DNA of 64,000 bases from Salticus scenicus (taxonomy: Eukaryota > Arthropoda > Arachnida > Araneae > Salticidae). The notes below the pieces were generated by a model, which saw only the letters and a program-made list of their open reading frames with translations, searched no databases and had not been told where the DNA came from. Where the stretch lies: the NCBI GenBank assembly GCA_963930645.1, contig OZ005659.1:157604034-157668033 (forward strand). Direction: 5' to 3'. Shown here one piece after another: positions 36,681 through 46,708 of this stretch. The number at the start of each line of letters is the position of its first letter. Position 1 is the stretch's first letter. A program made the position numbers and the translations under genes.

Positions 36681-37680
36681 TTGAATAAAGGTGAAGTAAA
36701 GACTCTGAAGGAGAAAGGTATACAAAAAATCTGTAAAAATGCAATGCAAAACGTCAAAATGAAGAACATTAGTGTTTTTTGAAGAACCTAAAACAAGTAA
36801 GAATTCACAATGCCTGTCACAAACGATACATCAATGAGCGAATGATTGCAGCATATGTACGGCGTCATACAACTGGTAATGGAGCTGGTCCAAACTGAGT
36901 GGCTCCATATTTTCCATCAAGAACTGAAGGTTTCAGTTTTAAAGATCAGTGTTTCTTGTGTGAAGAGAGGATACTTGAAGATTTCTTTAAAAAACAGGAA
37001 CGACTTACTGAGCATGAAAGAAATTTTATCCACAATGCTATGAAACTGGTGTGAAAGAAACACTTGTAAGTGGTGCCGAAAATCGTGTGGATGAGAGAAG
37101 AAAAAAAGTAATTGAATGCATCGGAAATGTAAAAGGTTTAGTTGCTATAAATGCTGGGTATCACAGGTTTTGTCATAAAAAACTGCATTGGAGGCCTAAA
37201 AGTGAGATGAAACGAGGATACTACCCTGCAAGTAACACTGATGAGGCAATGGAATCAATTTACTCCTACCCTGAAAACGACTCGGAGGAGTGCCAGTCTC
37301 ATAAAGTATTTGATGAATAAAATAGAGAGTGATTTTCGTCTTGGAATCAGAACGTTTAAATCACGTCAAATATGGCAAAAAATATGGTGAAGATGTTTTA
37401 AACAGCCGAAACTGACAACAAGAAAGCAGTTGGCTTCCAAAATGTTGGCTATAAAATACTCAGTGAAACTGGTATAGTAACAAGGACTCTGATCCTCAGC
37501 AGGAAAATGCCGTACTAATTTCATCATTTGACGATTCTGAAGATGATGATAAGCCATTCTAAGAGCTTTTATAATTACTGCAAGACGGAGAGGAACAATT
37601 TGAGGACGACACACCTTCCTTCTCCCTCTGATGACTATTGAAATTTAAGAACCCGGGCTTTCAAAATAACCACGAAGAAA
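36681..37680 (+). pseudogene. Uncharacterised repeat-borne protein with Cys/His pairs, inactivated
   Basis: Readable pieces on the plus strand, in order. 36681-36776 (one frame): LNKGEVKTLKEKGIQ. 36797-37054 (second frame, one internal stop): VRIHNACHKRYINERMIAAY, then RRHTTGNGAGPN, FPSRTEGFSFKDQCFLCEER and FKKQERLTEHERNF. 37051-37320 (third frame): ENRVDERRKKVIECI, VAINAGYHRFCHKKLHWRP, then MESIYSY and NDSEECQ. A degraded acidic tail (FDDSEDDDK) follows near 37530. The pairs HNAC, CFLC and YHRFC look like metal ligands of a zinc-binding module used twice. I recall proteins of this layout as uncharacterised, multi-copy in arthropods and cnidarians; the function is unknown. Three frame changes and stops make it inactive. 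A possible AATAAA lies at 37680. Confidence 0.65.
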
Positions 37681-38253
37681 ATAAACTTGTATATTATACA
37701 TTAATGTACGTTTCTTTATTTGTTTCAAGGCAAAATTAATCTCCCTATAATTTACATATAAAGTTAAATTTCTACAATTTACTTTTGTAATTATTTGCTA
37801 TTGTTCTTTAAATAAGTTTGCCTATTTTTGAAGTTCATTTAAAATCTTGTCGTCATTGCATGTTGTATCTTGTTATTATCATCAGTATTAATATAGCAGT
37901 AATTAATGTTTATTACAACATTATGTATTATATCTAAATACCATTAACGTTTTATAATTTAATAAATAGTAGAATTAAAATATTTATATACCAATGCACT
38001 GAGTTTTTGCTTATTAGCCCCTAATACTTATTCATTTACATTTATATACAAATATTTTTTATTTTATTTATTTTTCTTTTCATGTGTTTGTGTGTGTATT
38101 ATGTGTTGCAGTGATAGAATACTGTCCATTGGCAGTTATTGGAGTCTGATGATGACTACTGTTGTTAGGCCAGAATTGTCAGTGTGTGACCGGGGGAGAG
38201 AGAGAGTTAGTAAAAAAGGGAAGGGAAAAATTAAAAGGGAGCAGATTTGTTAT

Positions 38254-38480
38254 CTGCCATCCTTAGTGAAAAAAAAAAAAGAAATGATCGCCAATTTATC
38301 TGGCGAACATATATATTTCCTTTCAAAAATCACGATTATTTTAACAAGGCATATGTTAGGAGAACAATCAAGAATATAAAACAGTATTTATTACAATATA
38401 TATTGTAAAAAAATACATCTGGCGTGTATATTTCCGTATTACGTTTTTGATCACCAAATCCAAAAATCCCAAGGACGACA
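38254..38480. mobile_element. MITE with CTGTC-type ends, copy 2
   Basis: Left CTGCCATCCTTAGTG and right CCCAAGGACGACA are imperfect inverted repeats. Internal blocks TCGCCAATTTATCTGGCGAA, ACATCTGGCGTGTATATTTC and TTTTTGATCACCAAATC match copy 1 at 20707-20986. It lies inside the 2.93-kb unit, either as a nested insertion or as part of it. Confidence 0.65.
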
Positions 38481-38614
38481 AATATCACAGCTATACTATT
38501 AAAAGTTGTTAAGCTTTCTGTAAATAAAGCTTCTAATTCTAATAATTACTGTACATTATTTATAAGGAGTAATGCGCTTTTTTTTTTTTTTACGAAGTTG
38601 AGAAATCTGTTTAT

Positions 38615-38933
38615 TTTCATGAAGCTGTTACGCGCTTGCTATTAGTACTACAAAAAAGGTGTAATGAAGGAAATTGTAGGAAATTTAATCCTCTTCGAAC
38701 ATTATAATAGAAAAATATCGCTAAATTCAGCCATTTCTGAGATATTTCGAAAAAAAGCCAAAAAACTAGTAAATTTTCGAGGTTTTTCAGCCGACAAAAA
38801 TTCTCCCGGGGCCGACCATGTTGGATAACTCGTTTTTTGCATATTAGTACTAATATGTACAAATTAAAAAAACAAAATATTCTACCCCACCTTTTGCAAG
38901 GTAGAATGTATTTATTGACTGGACTATTAGCAG
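38615..38933 (-). repeat. Right long terminal inverted repeat
   Basis: Inverted partner of 36008-36326, with the same length and block order. It carries small differences, such as an added ATTAGTACTAATATG palindrome (near 38843-38857) where the left repeat has ATGAGTGTCAATATG. Confidence 0.85.
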
Positions 38934-39340
38934 ATACACAACTTTAAGAGTATAATTTTTTCGTTTCATTTTATTTATTTATTTATTTTTTTGTGAATAA
39001 CTTCGATTAGAGTCCGTTTAGTGATAATTGTAGCATTTATAATGTTATCTTTCATAGCAGTTTTAAAGTGACTTTTTTCGTGGAATCTGAAATTTTCTTT
39101 CCGTGGTAAAACTGTTTGAAAACTTTTATTAATGTAGCGATATATTGTTTGCAAAACTGAACAGTTTTTTACAGTTGTGCGTTGTACAACTTATTTCCCT
39201 TCCTGATTACAACTAGTAACTTTTCCATAAATTCTACAGAATGATTCATAAAATATTTATTAGATTTTACACATTGGAAACGCGAAAAATAGACTTTATA
39301 TTCGAAGTAAACACTTTTCCAAAATTTGAAATTTCTTTCA
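38934..39340. other. Unaligned DNA between the inverted-repeat unit and copy II, no gene seen
   Basis: AT-rich DNA with an ATTT run (38970-38992). I could not align it to copies I or III and see no coding region. Confidence 0.45.
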
Positions 39341-39480
39341 AATACGCAATTTTTTTTCTTAGCGCAATGTTTCTTTTTAATTAATCATATCTTTACAGAA
39401 AAAATGTATAACAATTGGATTTTGTAATAGTAAATTAAAATATAAAATAAGATTAAAACAGTAATAATTTATATACTAAC

Positions 39481-40502
39481 TTTATACTTCCATTACCCGA
39501 CTACTGTAGGTAATGGAAGTATTGTATTTGGTCCAAAAATTCGATGTTGAGATTTCACCTGATTTACTTGTTTTAAGGTCTCCTGAGTCCAAAAATGTGG
39601 TTCTTGGCAATTGGTCTCTGTGTGCGTCATGTATGTGTGTGTATGTTTGTGGGGAATCATCTGGCTATTATATCTCGAAAACTAATAAAGATAGAACTAG
39701 AGAAACTTTAGAATGGAAAGAAGTGTGGTGTACAGATGAATTTTTCAAATTTTGGTGAAAATTGGAAAACCGGAAAGGGGACATCCCGGAAGTGAGGCCG
39801 TAAATCCATATCTCAAAAACGGCACTAACGATTTTCTTCAAAATTGCTGTATAAACACTCCATTAGATGTCCTTTCGAATGATATAGTTGGTTAGTTCAG
39901 GGAAAATGATAGGCAATAAATAGCTGAATTTCAGGTCCTGCAAGTGCGTTCCTTTCAAAACGGCTGTATGATTTTTTTTCAAACTTGCCATATTAACCCT
40001 ATTTTAAATATCCTTTTGCATGTAATTGCCGTCTTTTGATCAACAATTAATCATTCCAAGCATTAGTAAAAGTCGTTATCTCAAAAACTGTTCTAACGAT
40101 TTTTCTTGAAAATTGTTACATAAATCAATTTTAGTTATCCTTTCTCATGCTTTACTTGGTTATGAATGGAAAATTAATAGTCATCCTGATCAGATAGATC
40201 AGTTTTAGATCTCGGAAATTGGTGTAAAAAATAAAAATAAAAATAAAAATAAATAAATAAATAATAAATAAATAAATTAACTCTACCAATTTTCATTTCT
40301 TTTTTCTTGGAAAAAAAATCACTGTGTAAACTTTGTTTTATGTTTTTTATGTTACAAGCGTATTAACTTCCTCTTACCAAAAAAAATTTAGGTGTCTATT
40401 TCATTAGATGAATTCTAAGTCTTCTGATAACATTATCTTCAAAAGTGCATATAATACGTGTAATAGTGAGTAATGGAAGTCGTGTGGTTGTTTCACACCA
40501 GA
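39481..40502 (-). mobile_element. Helentron-like non-coding element b
   Basis: Read on the minus strand, the head at 40502 is TCTGGTGTGAAACAACCACA, followed by CGACTTCCATTACTCAC. The tail (39481-39520) is a perfect 12-bp hairpin, ACTTCCATTACC (39486-39497) and GGTAATGGAAGT (39509-39520). The subterminal head motif repeats the hairpin sequence in inverted orientation. It is absent from the matching place in copy III near 60000. Non-coding; the frame at 39513-39758 has no recognisable features. Confidence 0.65.
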
Positions 40503-41640
40503 TTTTTTTTTTTTATATATATATAAAAAGAATTTGAAAAATACTTTATATAAGCCCCCAATATTACGAATAAAAAAGTTTTATCACATTTTTTAATGTA
40601 CTAAATAGCTAATTCTATCTGAAAAAAAAAAAAAAAGTAAGAAAATGTTATGGACGACCAATTTTCTATTGTTGTAAAGAAATCGTAAAACTTTCATATT
40701 TAGAAAACAATAAATTAAATAACTGAAAAGAAATTTTTTGCTAAACTTCACTTCAAATGTCTATTCCATTCGAATGTTACGATCATTTATTTCGAGCATA
40801 TCTCGGTTCTTTCTACCAAGAAATAAATTTACGAGTAATTGGAAAAAAAAAAAAAAAAAAAAAAAAAAAAACATTCTTTTTGTCTTTCCATTTATATTCT
40901 TTTAATATTTTAAGTGATTTTTGCTTTTTCTAGTTATGAAATTGTTTTTTCTAAACAAAGCATCTATTGTTCAACAGCTTGATATTCCATTGCGGAGCAT
41001 ATTTATCCAATTTTCGTAGCGTTTCAAAACTTTTACACGTGTTTTATTATTTTTTCGCTACTATTTCAGAACAGTCATTTATAAACATAAAGAAAAATAT
41101 ATTACATGAAAATAGTGGGAAAAATATAATAAAATGCCCTTAAAACTTTTGAAACAGTGCAAGAATAATTAGAAATTTTGAAAAATTCTTTTTAGATACA
41201 TTACTATAGTGTTAAGAAATTTCATGCGTAAGTAAAATTAAAATATTGATTTTTTGGTCGAGTTTTGCAATTTCGAAAGCCCACTGTTGCCTTAAAGGAA
41301 TTAAAATAGGATTTTACACTTAAAATGTAATTATTTCTGAAGTAAAATTGTTTCAGCCCAATAAAAAAAAAATTAGTAATACTATTATGAATTAAATCTA
41401 TATAGTTCGTGCGTCGGTGATACATAATAGGTACATAAAGTTTCAGTTCCTTCAAATAAGAGGCGTTTAGGCGTTATCCACACTTTAAATGATTTGAGTC
41501 CATATGCCGTAATGTCTTTATGTTTCTGAAAAAAAAGGAAAAACCTAGAAGTGTTAGATTTGCGTAAATTCATACAGTTCTTGTGACTGCTACCTAGAAC
41601 AGGCCTGTCCAACCCAAAACTCTTGGTGGGCCGAATTGGA
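39850..41640 (+). repeat. 1.81-kb direct duplication inside copy II, first unit
   Basis: The sequence from 39851 recurs at 41661 with a constant offset near 1810 bp (for example TTAGATGTCCTTTCGA, GATATAGTTGGTTAGTTC, CTGATCAGATAGATCAGTTT and TTCGAATGTTACGATCATTT). It includes most of Helentron-like element b, so the duplication followed that insertion. Its end (41390-41600) is a fragment related to the element at 48140-48986. Confidence 0.8.
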
Positions 41641-41659
41641 AATATATTTTATTCATTCG

Positions 41660-42047
41660 GGTCAACACTCTATTAGATGTCCTTTCGACTGATATAGTTG
41701 GTTAGTTCTGGAAAAATGATAGGCGACTGTATCAATAGTTGAATTTCAGGTCCAGCAAGTCCGTTCCTTTTAAAACGACTGTATAATTTTTTTTTTTCAA
41801 ACTTGCCATATTGACCCTCTTTTAAATATCCTTTTGCATGTAATTGCAGTTTTCTGGTCAACAATAAATTATGCTAAATTTTGGTAAAAGTCGGTATCTC
41901 AAAAACGGCTCTAACGATTTTCTTCAAAATTGTTACATAAACCAATTTTAGATATAATGTCTCATGCTTTACTTGGTTATCAAAGGAAAATAAATAGTCA
42001 TCCTGATCAGATAGATCAGTTTTAGATCTTGGAAATTGATGTTAAAA

Positions 42048-42084
<37 letters not shown>

Positions 42085-42436
42085 GTAAACTCTACCAATT
42101 TTCATTTGTTTTTTTTTAAGGGAAAAAAAATCGCTGTGTAAACTTTGTTTTATGTTTTTACAATTACAAGTGTATTAACTTCCTCTTACCGGAAAAGTTT
42201 TAGGTGCCTATTTCATTAGATCAATTCTATGTCTTCTGATAACATTATCTTCGAAAAGTGCACATAATACGTGTAATAGTGAGTAATGGAAGTCGTGTAG
42301 TTGTTTCACACCAGACTATTTTTTATATGAAAAGAACTTGAAAAATACTTTATATAAAGCACCCAATATTACGAATAAAATTTTTTTATTACATTTTTTA
42401 ATTTACTAAAGAGCTAATTCTATCTGGAAAAAAATA
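41660..42436 (+). repeat. 1.81-kb direct duplication inside copy II, second unit (first part)
   Basis: Matches 39850-40625 and continues after the insertion at 42437-47056 with sequence matching 40640 onward (AAGAAAATGTTATAGACGAT at 47057). It carries a truncated copy of Helentron-like element b whose head (GGAAGTCGTGTAGTTGTTTC then ACACCAGA) ends near 42316. Confidence 0.8.
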
Positions 42437-43072
42437 TCTGGTTTGTCACTCACACGACTTTCTCTTATCCTGAAATTTAATACTGTAAATACAGGTTGGA
42501 GATTAAGAGGTAAGATAACGAGTACTGTTATGTGAACCTATGTTAAACAATTCCAATTAGGCTTCGGAAGAGTTTTATATGATAATTAGTTCTGAGTAAG
42601 GGGGGCGGTAGCCCCCTCAACCCCCCGTTATATTAATGCACCTACATTTATATAGAATTTAATTCGGTTATTAAAAAATAATTCTGTTTTTAAAAAATAA
42701 TTTATTAAAATTATTATTTAAACAAATTATTTTTTGTGATAATGCAGACGATTTCCATATTAGAGAAGTAGTATAACACTAAATATCCAAAAAAAAGTTA
42801 AATTTATTCTGAATATTACATAAAAAAAAGTTAAAAATGAAAAAAATCGATAACTTTATTTTAAATTATCGTAGATAGATGGTTCAACCATTCATTTTAA
42901 AGGTATGGCGAGCTCTTTTGAAAGATACTCATCATGAAAATTTACTCCCCTCGAGTGGGGGGGACTTCCCCCGCAGGGGGTGGGGATCCGAGGCTTCTAC
43001 ATACACGAATTTTATTTTCCAGTTGACTATTTCTATTACAAAAAATATATATCCATTTCATTTGGTTTAGTG

Positions 43073-43087
43073 CAGTCTATAGATGTT
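43073..43087 (+). repeat. LINE target-site duplication, left
   Basis: CAGTCTATAGATGTT here is repeated perfectly at 46709-46723, directly flanking the LINE. Confidence 0.75.
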
Positions 43088-43149
43088 TAAATTCAATAAA
43101 CTAATGTTAAACCTCGCTCCCCTCCTATTGGAAAAATAAGGCTCAATAA

Positions 43150-44055
43150 AGGACACTAACGAACTAGAAAATTTCACAATAAATTTCATAGCCGCTATTC
43201 AATCTGCTGCCACTTCGGCTTTCAGGCTGAAAAAGTCGGGACGTCGCTTCACCTACCTTCTGGACTCTCCAGCTCCGCACCATGCGTAACAAATTGACAG
43301 CAATGAAAAGACAGTTAAAATACCTAGAACCTACACTTATACCACAACATAAACTAAAAATCAAACAGCATTTGGCCATCTTCAAAAAACAAATTAATAC
43401 CACTAAACACAACGCATGGAAAAAAATTCTGCACCACACAAACACAAATATTCGACACCGCTCAAAAATTTTATAGTAGCAAGTTTTTCACCCACACAGA
43501 GTTGAAACTAGAAAGACCTCCAGCTCTTTCCTCGAAGCGCAACAACCTGGAATTCCTAACTAGCACTCTGTTCCCCAAAACACAATACCCACTATTTCAA
43601 GAACCTTCCTTCTCGGCTCCCTCGGATGTTCCCTTCACGGAGTCCGAGATTAAATCCACTTTTTACAGCTTCAACATTAATAAAGCACCAGGTCCAGATA
43701 ACATTGATTTTAATATCTTACAAAACATTCATAGCACTATCCCACAAATATTCCTACTATGGACCAATCAATGCCTCAGACTAAATTATTTCCCAGAAAT
43801 TTTCCGAAGAGGTGAGGTGGTTTATTTCTTGAAGCAAGGGAAACTCCCCTCTGAGTCCACATCTTATAGACCGATCTGCCTCCTTCGTACCCTAGGAAAA
43901 CTGCTCGAGAAATTAATCGTAACCCGTCTTAACTATCACCTAGAAACAAACCAACTTCTCCATCCAAACCAATTTGGGTTCAGAGAGGACAGATCATGCG
44001 AACATGCCTTACAAGCCATTAAAGATTCCTGCGCCGTAATCTGCAATGCCTCTAG
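43150..44055 (+). pseudogene. LINE ORF2, connector and N-terminal reverse transcriptase
   Basis: One frame (43150-43284) reads NFIAAIQSAATSAFRLKKSG and stops at HHA. The next (43282-43476) reads KQLNTTKHNAWKK-like connector sequence. The main frame from 43502 holds PFTESEIKSTFYSFNINKAP then GPDNIDF (the KAPGPD block that opens the reverse transcriptase fingers), YRPICLLRTLGKLLEKLIVT and NQFGFREDRSCEHAL. It ends at CNAS where the MITE at 44056 begins; the codons after that point (to 44131) belong to the MITE. Inactive because of the stops and this interruption. Confidence 0.9.
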
Positions 44056-44275
44056 CCCATTCATGGTCACGCCATTTTTAATGTTTTTGTTTCGAAGCCA
44101 TTTTAGTGGGATGTGTTTTATATATTTTTAAGTCATTAAGTACTAATAATATTACAAATTTATCAGGAATACTAAGAAACTGATTGTTTTCTATTTAGCA
44201 AATTCGTAGCAATGAATAAATGATTCAGAAGTAAAAAACTCTGACCGTGTATGCACGTTCATGACCATGAAAGGG
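44056..44275. mobile_element. 220-bp MITE splitting the LINE, CTAG target
   Basis: The ends CCCATTCATGGTCA (44056-44069) and TGACCATGAAAGGG (44262-44275) are inverted repeats with one mismatch. CTAG flanks both sides (44052-44055 and 44276-44279). Removing the insert with one CTAG joins the two halves of the reverse transcriptase in one frame, just before the first catalytic Asp block. The inner 190 bp are AT-rich and non-coding. CCC-starting ends with a 4-bp target recall piggyBac, whose usual target is TTAA; the assignment is open. Confidence 0.9.
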
Positions 44276-45220
44276 CTAGATACACCACCATCATCTCTTT
44301 GGACATTAAGGGTGCTTTTGATAATGTAGAGTGGCCCCATATTCACAGAGCACTACAGGAACTCAACTGCCCGGGGAACCTGGCTGGAGTCATTCGCTCC
44401 TACCTTTCAAAAAGGAAAATCATCATTAACTGGTGCAGGGAAACACAGAATTTCCCCAAACTAAAGGCTGCCCCCAGGGCTCGTGCCTCGGCCCGATTCT
44501 CTGGAATCTCATAGCTGACGGCGTGCTAAAGCGCATGAACTCAGAGGGCTTTACGACATTCGCTTATGCGGACGACTTCACCCTGATTCTCTCGGGCCGT
44601 ATCAGGAAGGATCTGGAGGACCAGGCCCAGGAAGCACTCTCCTTATTTAGCAGGCTCCTTAAAGAGTTTGACCTCAAACTCTCACCGTCTAAAACCAAGG
44701 CCCTAACTTTGGCTTTCCCCAGATCCCTAAAAAAGAGAAATCCCAAGATGCGGATTGATGGTATCAGTGTCCAGCATGTTGATCACATGAAGCTTCTTGG
44801 AATAACCTTCGACATACACCTATACTGGCTGCCCCATGTAAAGGACCTTAAACTCAAAACACTAAGTCATTATCACAACTCAACTAAGATGGTAGGAAAG
44901 AGGTGGGGAATCTCCACCTCTCTCCTTAAAATATGGTATCAAACAATAATTGAAAAAATAATAACTTATGGGGCAGGCATCTGGGGAGGTCACTTAAGAT
45001 CTGACGCCAGAGCTTCGCTTGACTCCTCTCAACGCCCTTTCCTCCTGCAAATTGAAAGAGGGTATAAAACCATCTCCACTGATGCCCTCACCGTTATCAC
45101 TGGGATTCCCCATGTCCACTTGTAGGTCGCCCAAACCTATACTAAAACTAAGATCCTACAACTAAACGACCAAGAGCTCACTAACATAGTCTTTCCCCAA
45201 ACTCCCATCCAGCCCCTGAC
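44276..45220 (+). pseudogene. LINE ORF2, catalytic reverse transcriptase
   Basis: TTIISLDIKGAFDNVEW (44285-44335) is the first catalytic block, with Asp in LDIKGAFD. A frame shift near 44440 moves the reading to GCPQGSCLGPILWNLIADG (substrate-pocket block), then FAYADDFTLIL (about 44560-44590) with the catalytic YADD. LSPSKTKALTL and MKLLGITFDIHLYWLPHV are the palm and thumb-side blocks. A stop follows HVHL at 45123-45125, and the same frame continues (VAQTYTKTKILQLNDQEL) up to the RNase H part. The enzyme copies element RNA into DNA at the target nick. One frame shift and one stop inactivate it. The antisense frame at 44564-44746 is a shadow. Confidence 0.9.
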
Positions 45221-45226
45221 CTGCAG

Positions 45227-46069
45227 TTGGGCAATTCACCCAGGTTTGGATGTAGCTCCTCTAATAACAAACTGTTCAAAAATAGCTTCTCACCTTCTGT
45301 CCCGGTGGCGGTCTACACGGATGGCTCTAAGACCGAGGCTGGAGTTGCCTCAGCTTTCTGTGTTCTTGAAGGCGACACCGAAGTCTATCGGTGGGAGGGT
45401 AGGCTCGAGGACTACAACTCAGTATTCCAAGCAGAACTCTACGCAATTAAAAAAGTCCTAGACTGGGCGGTCGTAAATCATAACCAACAACAACAACTAA
45501 GTGTTTATAGTGATAGTCTTTCGTTCCTGCTCGCCATTGCTCGCCACCGGAACAGACACCCACAAGTCCTGGAAATAAAAGAAACTCTAATGAACCATAA
45601 CCTTAACTGTACCCTCGCACACGTTTCTGCACACAAGGGAGTAGTCGGTAATGAACTTGCTCATTCCCTGGCCAAAGAATTCCCAGTAAAAGAACCATCT
45701 CCTCCTGCCCCTCCCTCCTACGTAAAACTAAAACTGAAACAAATCTTCATTTTAAAATGGCAAGACCTGTGGCGAAATTCCGAGAAGGGCAGATATACCT
45801 TCTCCCTAATCCCACAGGTTTCAACAAATTCATGGACCTTAACTCCTCTCAAGTTTCATCGCTGACGCTCTCCCCTGTGTCCCTGCGGTGAGGAGGGAAC
45901 TCCCGAAAATTATTATTTCTCTTGCCCCCTAACTCAACAGTTCCATTTCAGAAATCCCTCTCCAAGACCAAATAATTGGTTTGAAAATATCTTAACCAGG
46001 AAGCTGTTAATTAAAAAACTAAACAATATTTACTCCCTCTTAATGGACATAACCAATTTGGCTGATTAA
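45227..46069 (+). pseudogene. LINE ORF2, RNase H and C-terminal region
   Basis: VAVYTDGSKTEAG (first Asp), FQAELYAIKKVLDWAV (Glu) and LSVYSDSLSFLLAI (second Asp) are the RNase H active-site blocks. In the last block, GNELAHSLAK has His where family members usually have Asp, so activity was probably lost. The domain removes element RNA from the hybrid. The frame stops at 45865. The same frame then reads LCPCGEEGTPENYYFSCPLT, a degraded Cys-rich motif typical of the C-terminus of such LINEs, and ends in NLAD then a stop at 46067-46069. A frame shift separates this part from the reverse transcriptase. The frame at 45246-45461 is the upstream frame plus a shadow. Confidence 0.9.
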
Positions 46070-46708
46070 TAACTATTTCCACTGGCAGCTAATCTTCTTC
46101 CCAAATGAAGCTACTTATCCTCCCACCTTTTTCAAAATACCCGTCACCAAAACAAAAATCTGTTTGCAAGGAAGCCTCTTACTCAAAACCTCTCTCAAAA
46201 ACTAAGTAAACTCTATAGTTTAAATTAGCAATAATCCTAACTCTCTCATTCTTTCCTCTGTTACCCAAATTACCCTGCAAAATCAGTTTTCTGCACAGTT
46301 GTTCTGCAATACTGTCATCCATGTTGTCATCCAATTGTACCACCTGGACTATTCTAGTCAAACTTGAACTCTCTAGTACACATCAAGAGCTGTGACAACT
46401 CATCTAGTGCCGTCTGTCGCGATAGACCTTAAGGGCCTGGCATAATCCATCTAAAATTATCATCGCCCAATGTCGCGAGGTGGCTTTGAGCCAGACGATG
46501 ACCATGTACTCTTTTTATGTTGTTTTCCATCGCCCCTTGTCGCGGTAAGGCTTCATGCCTGGCGATGCCTATGTAAAACCTTCTTGCTTTTTAAATAAAC
46601 GTCAGGCAGGTCTGCAGGGGGTTCTTCTCGGGACAGCCCAAGTGAACTTCGGTTCTAGAAGCTCTCAACACCGCTCTTCGAGCGGTGAGCGGGGGCTGCT
46701 CCCCTGTT
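46070..46708 (+). other. LINE 3' untranslated region with repeated hairpins
   Basis: After the last stop there is no coding sequence. Three related blocks begin at about 46401, 46461 and 46528, each with CATC-GCC, TGTCGCG, an AGGC/GCCT inner pair and GGCGATG or a decayed form of it. The third folds as CATCGCC (46528-46534) with GGCGATG (46561-46567). AATAAA is at 46594. The last 100 bp are G/C-rich, with CGCTCTTCGAGCGG (46672-46685) also self-complementary. Confidence 0.65.

Larger units (their letters stand above)
36008..38933. mobile_element. 2.93-kb unit with 319-bp inverted terminal repeats
   Basis: Left repeat 36008-36326 and right repeat 38615-38933 are inverted copies of the same length, highly similar along their length. 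Shared blocks include AGTCAATA, GCAAAAGGTGGGG, AATTTGTACATAT, AGTTATCCAACATG, GAGAATTTTTGTCG, GAAAAACCTCGAAAATTTAC and GTACTAATAGCAAGCG. Between them lies one decayed gene (36681-37680), about 570 bp of AT-rich DNA and a MITE (38254-38480). This is the architecture of a DNA transposon, but no DDE, Rep, recombinase or polymerase is readable. I could not confirm a target duplication. It stands between copies I and II. Confidence 0.75.
43088..46708 (+). mobile_element. 5'-truncated LINE with RNase H (R1/I-like)
   Basis: A non-LTR retrotransposon inserted between 15-bp duplications. It has lost the ORF1 and endonuclease parts; readable protein starts near 43150, just before the reverse transcriptase. 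The order is connector, reverse transcriptase, RNase H, C-terminal Cys-rich region and a 3' UTR of about 640 bp with AATAAA at 46594-46599. There is no poly(A) tail at the 3' end. GC content and codon use stand out from the AT-rich surroundings, as expected for a fairly late arrival. RNase H in ORF2 occurs in the I-related LINE groups, while the reverse transcriptase wording is close to R1, so the clade is left open. Confidence 0.8.

Noticed and set aside
32455..37054. Extra copies of the palindromic family suggested by TGGTGTGAAA words at 32463 and 37046.
   Set aside because: These words are not flanked by complementary arms or CATASCTGC ends.
36008..38933. LTR retrotransposon, because of the long terminal repeats.
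   Set aside because: The 319-bp repeats are inverted, not direct, and no gag, protease, integrase or reverse transcriptase is present.
41594..41640. A hAT-type terminus (CAGGCCTGTCCAACC, GGTGGGCCGAATTGG).
   Set aside because: The wording resembles hAT ends, but only about 45 bp are present, with no partner end and no target duplication.
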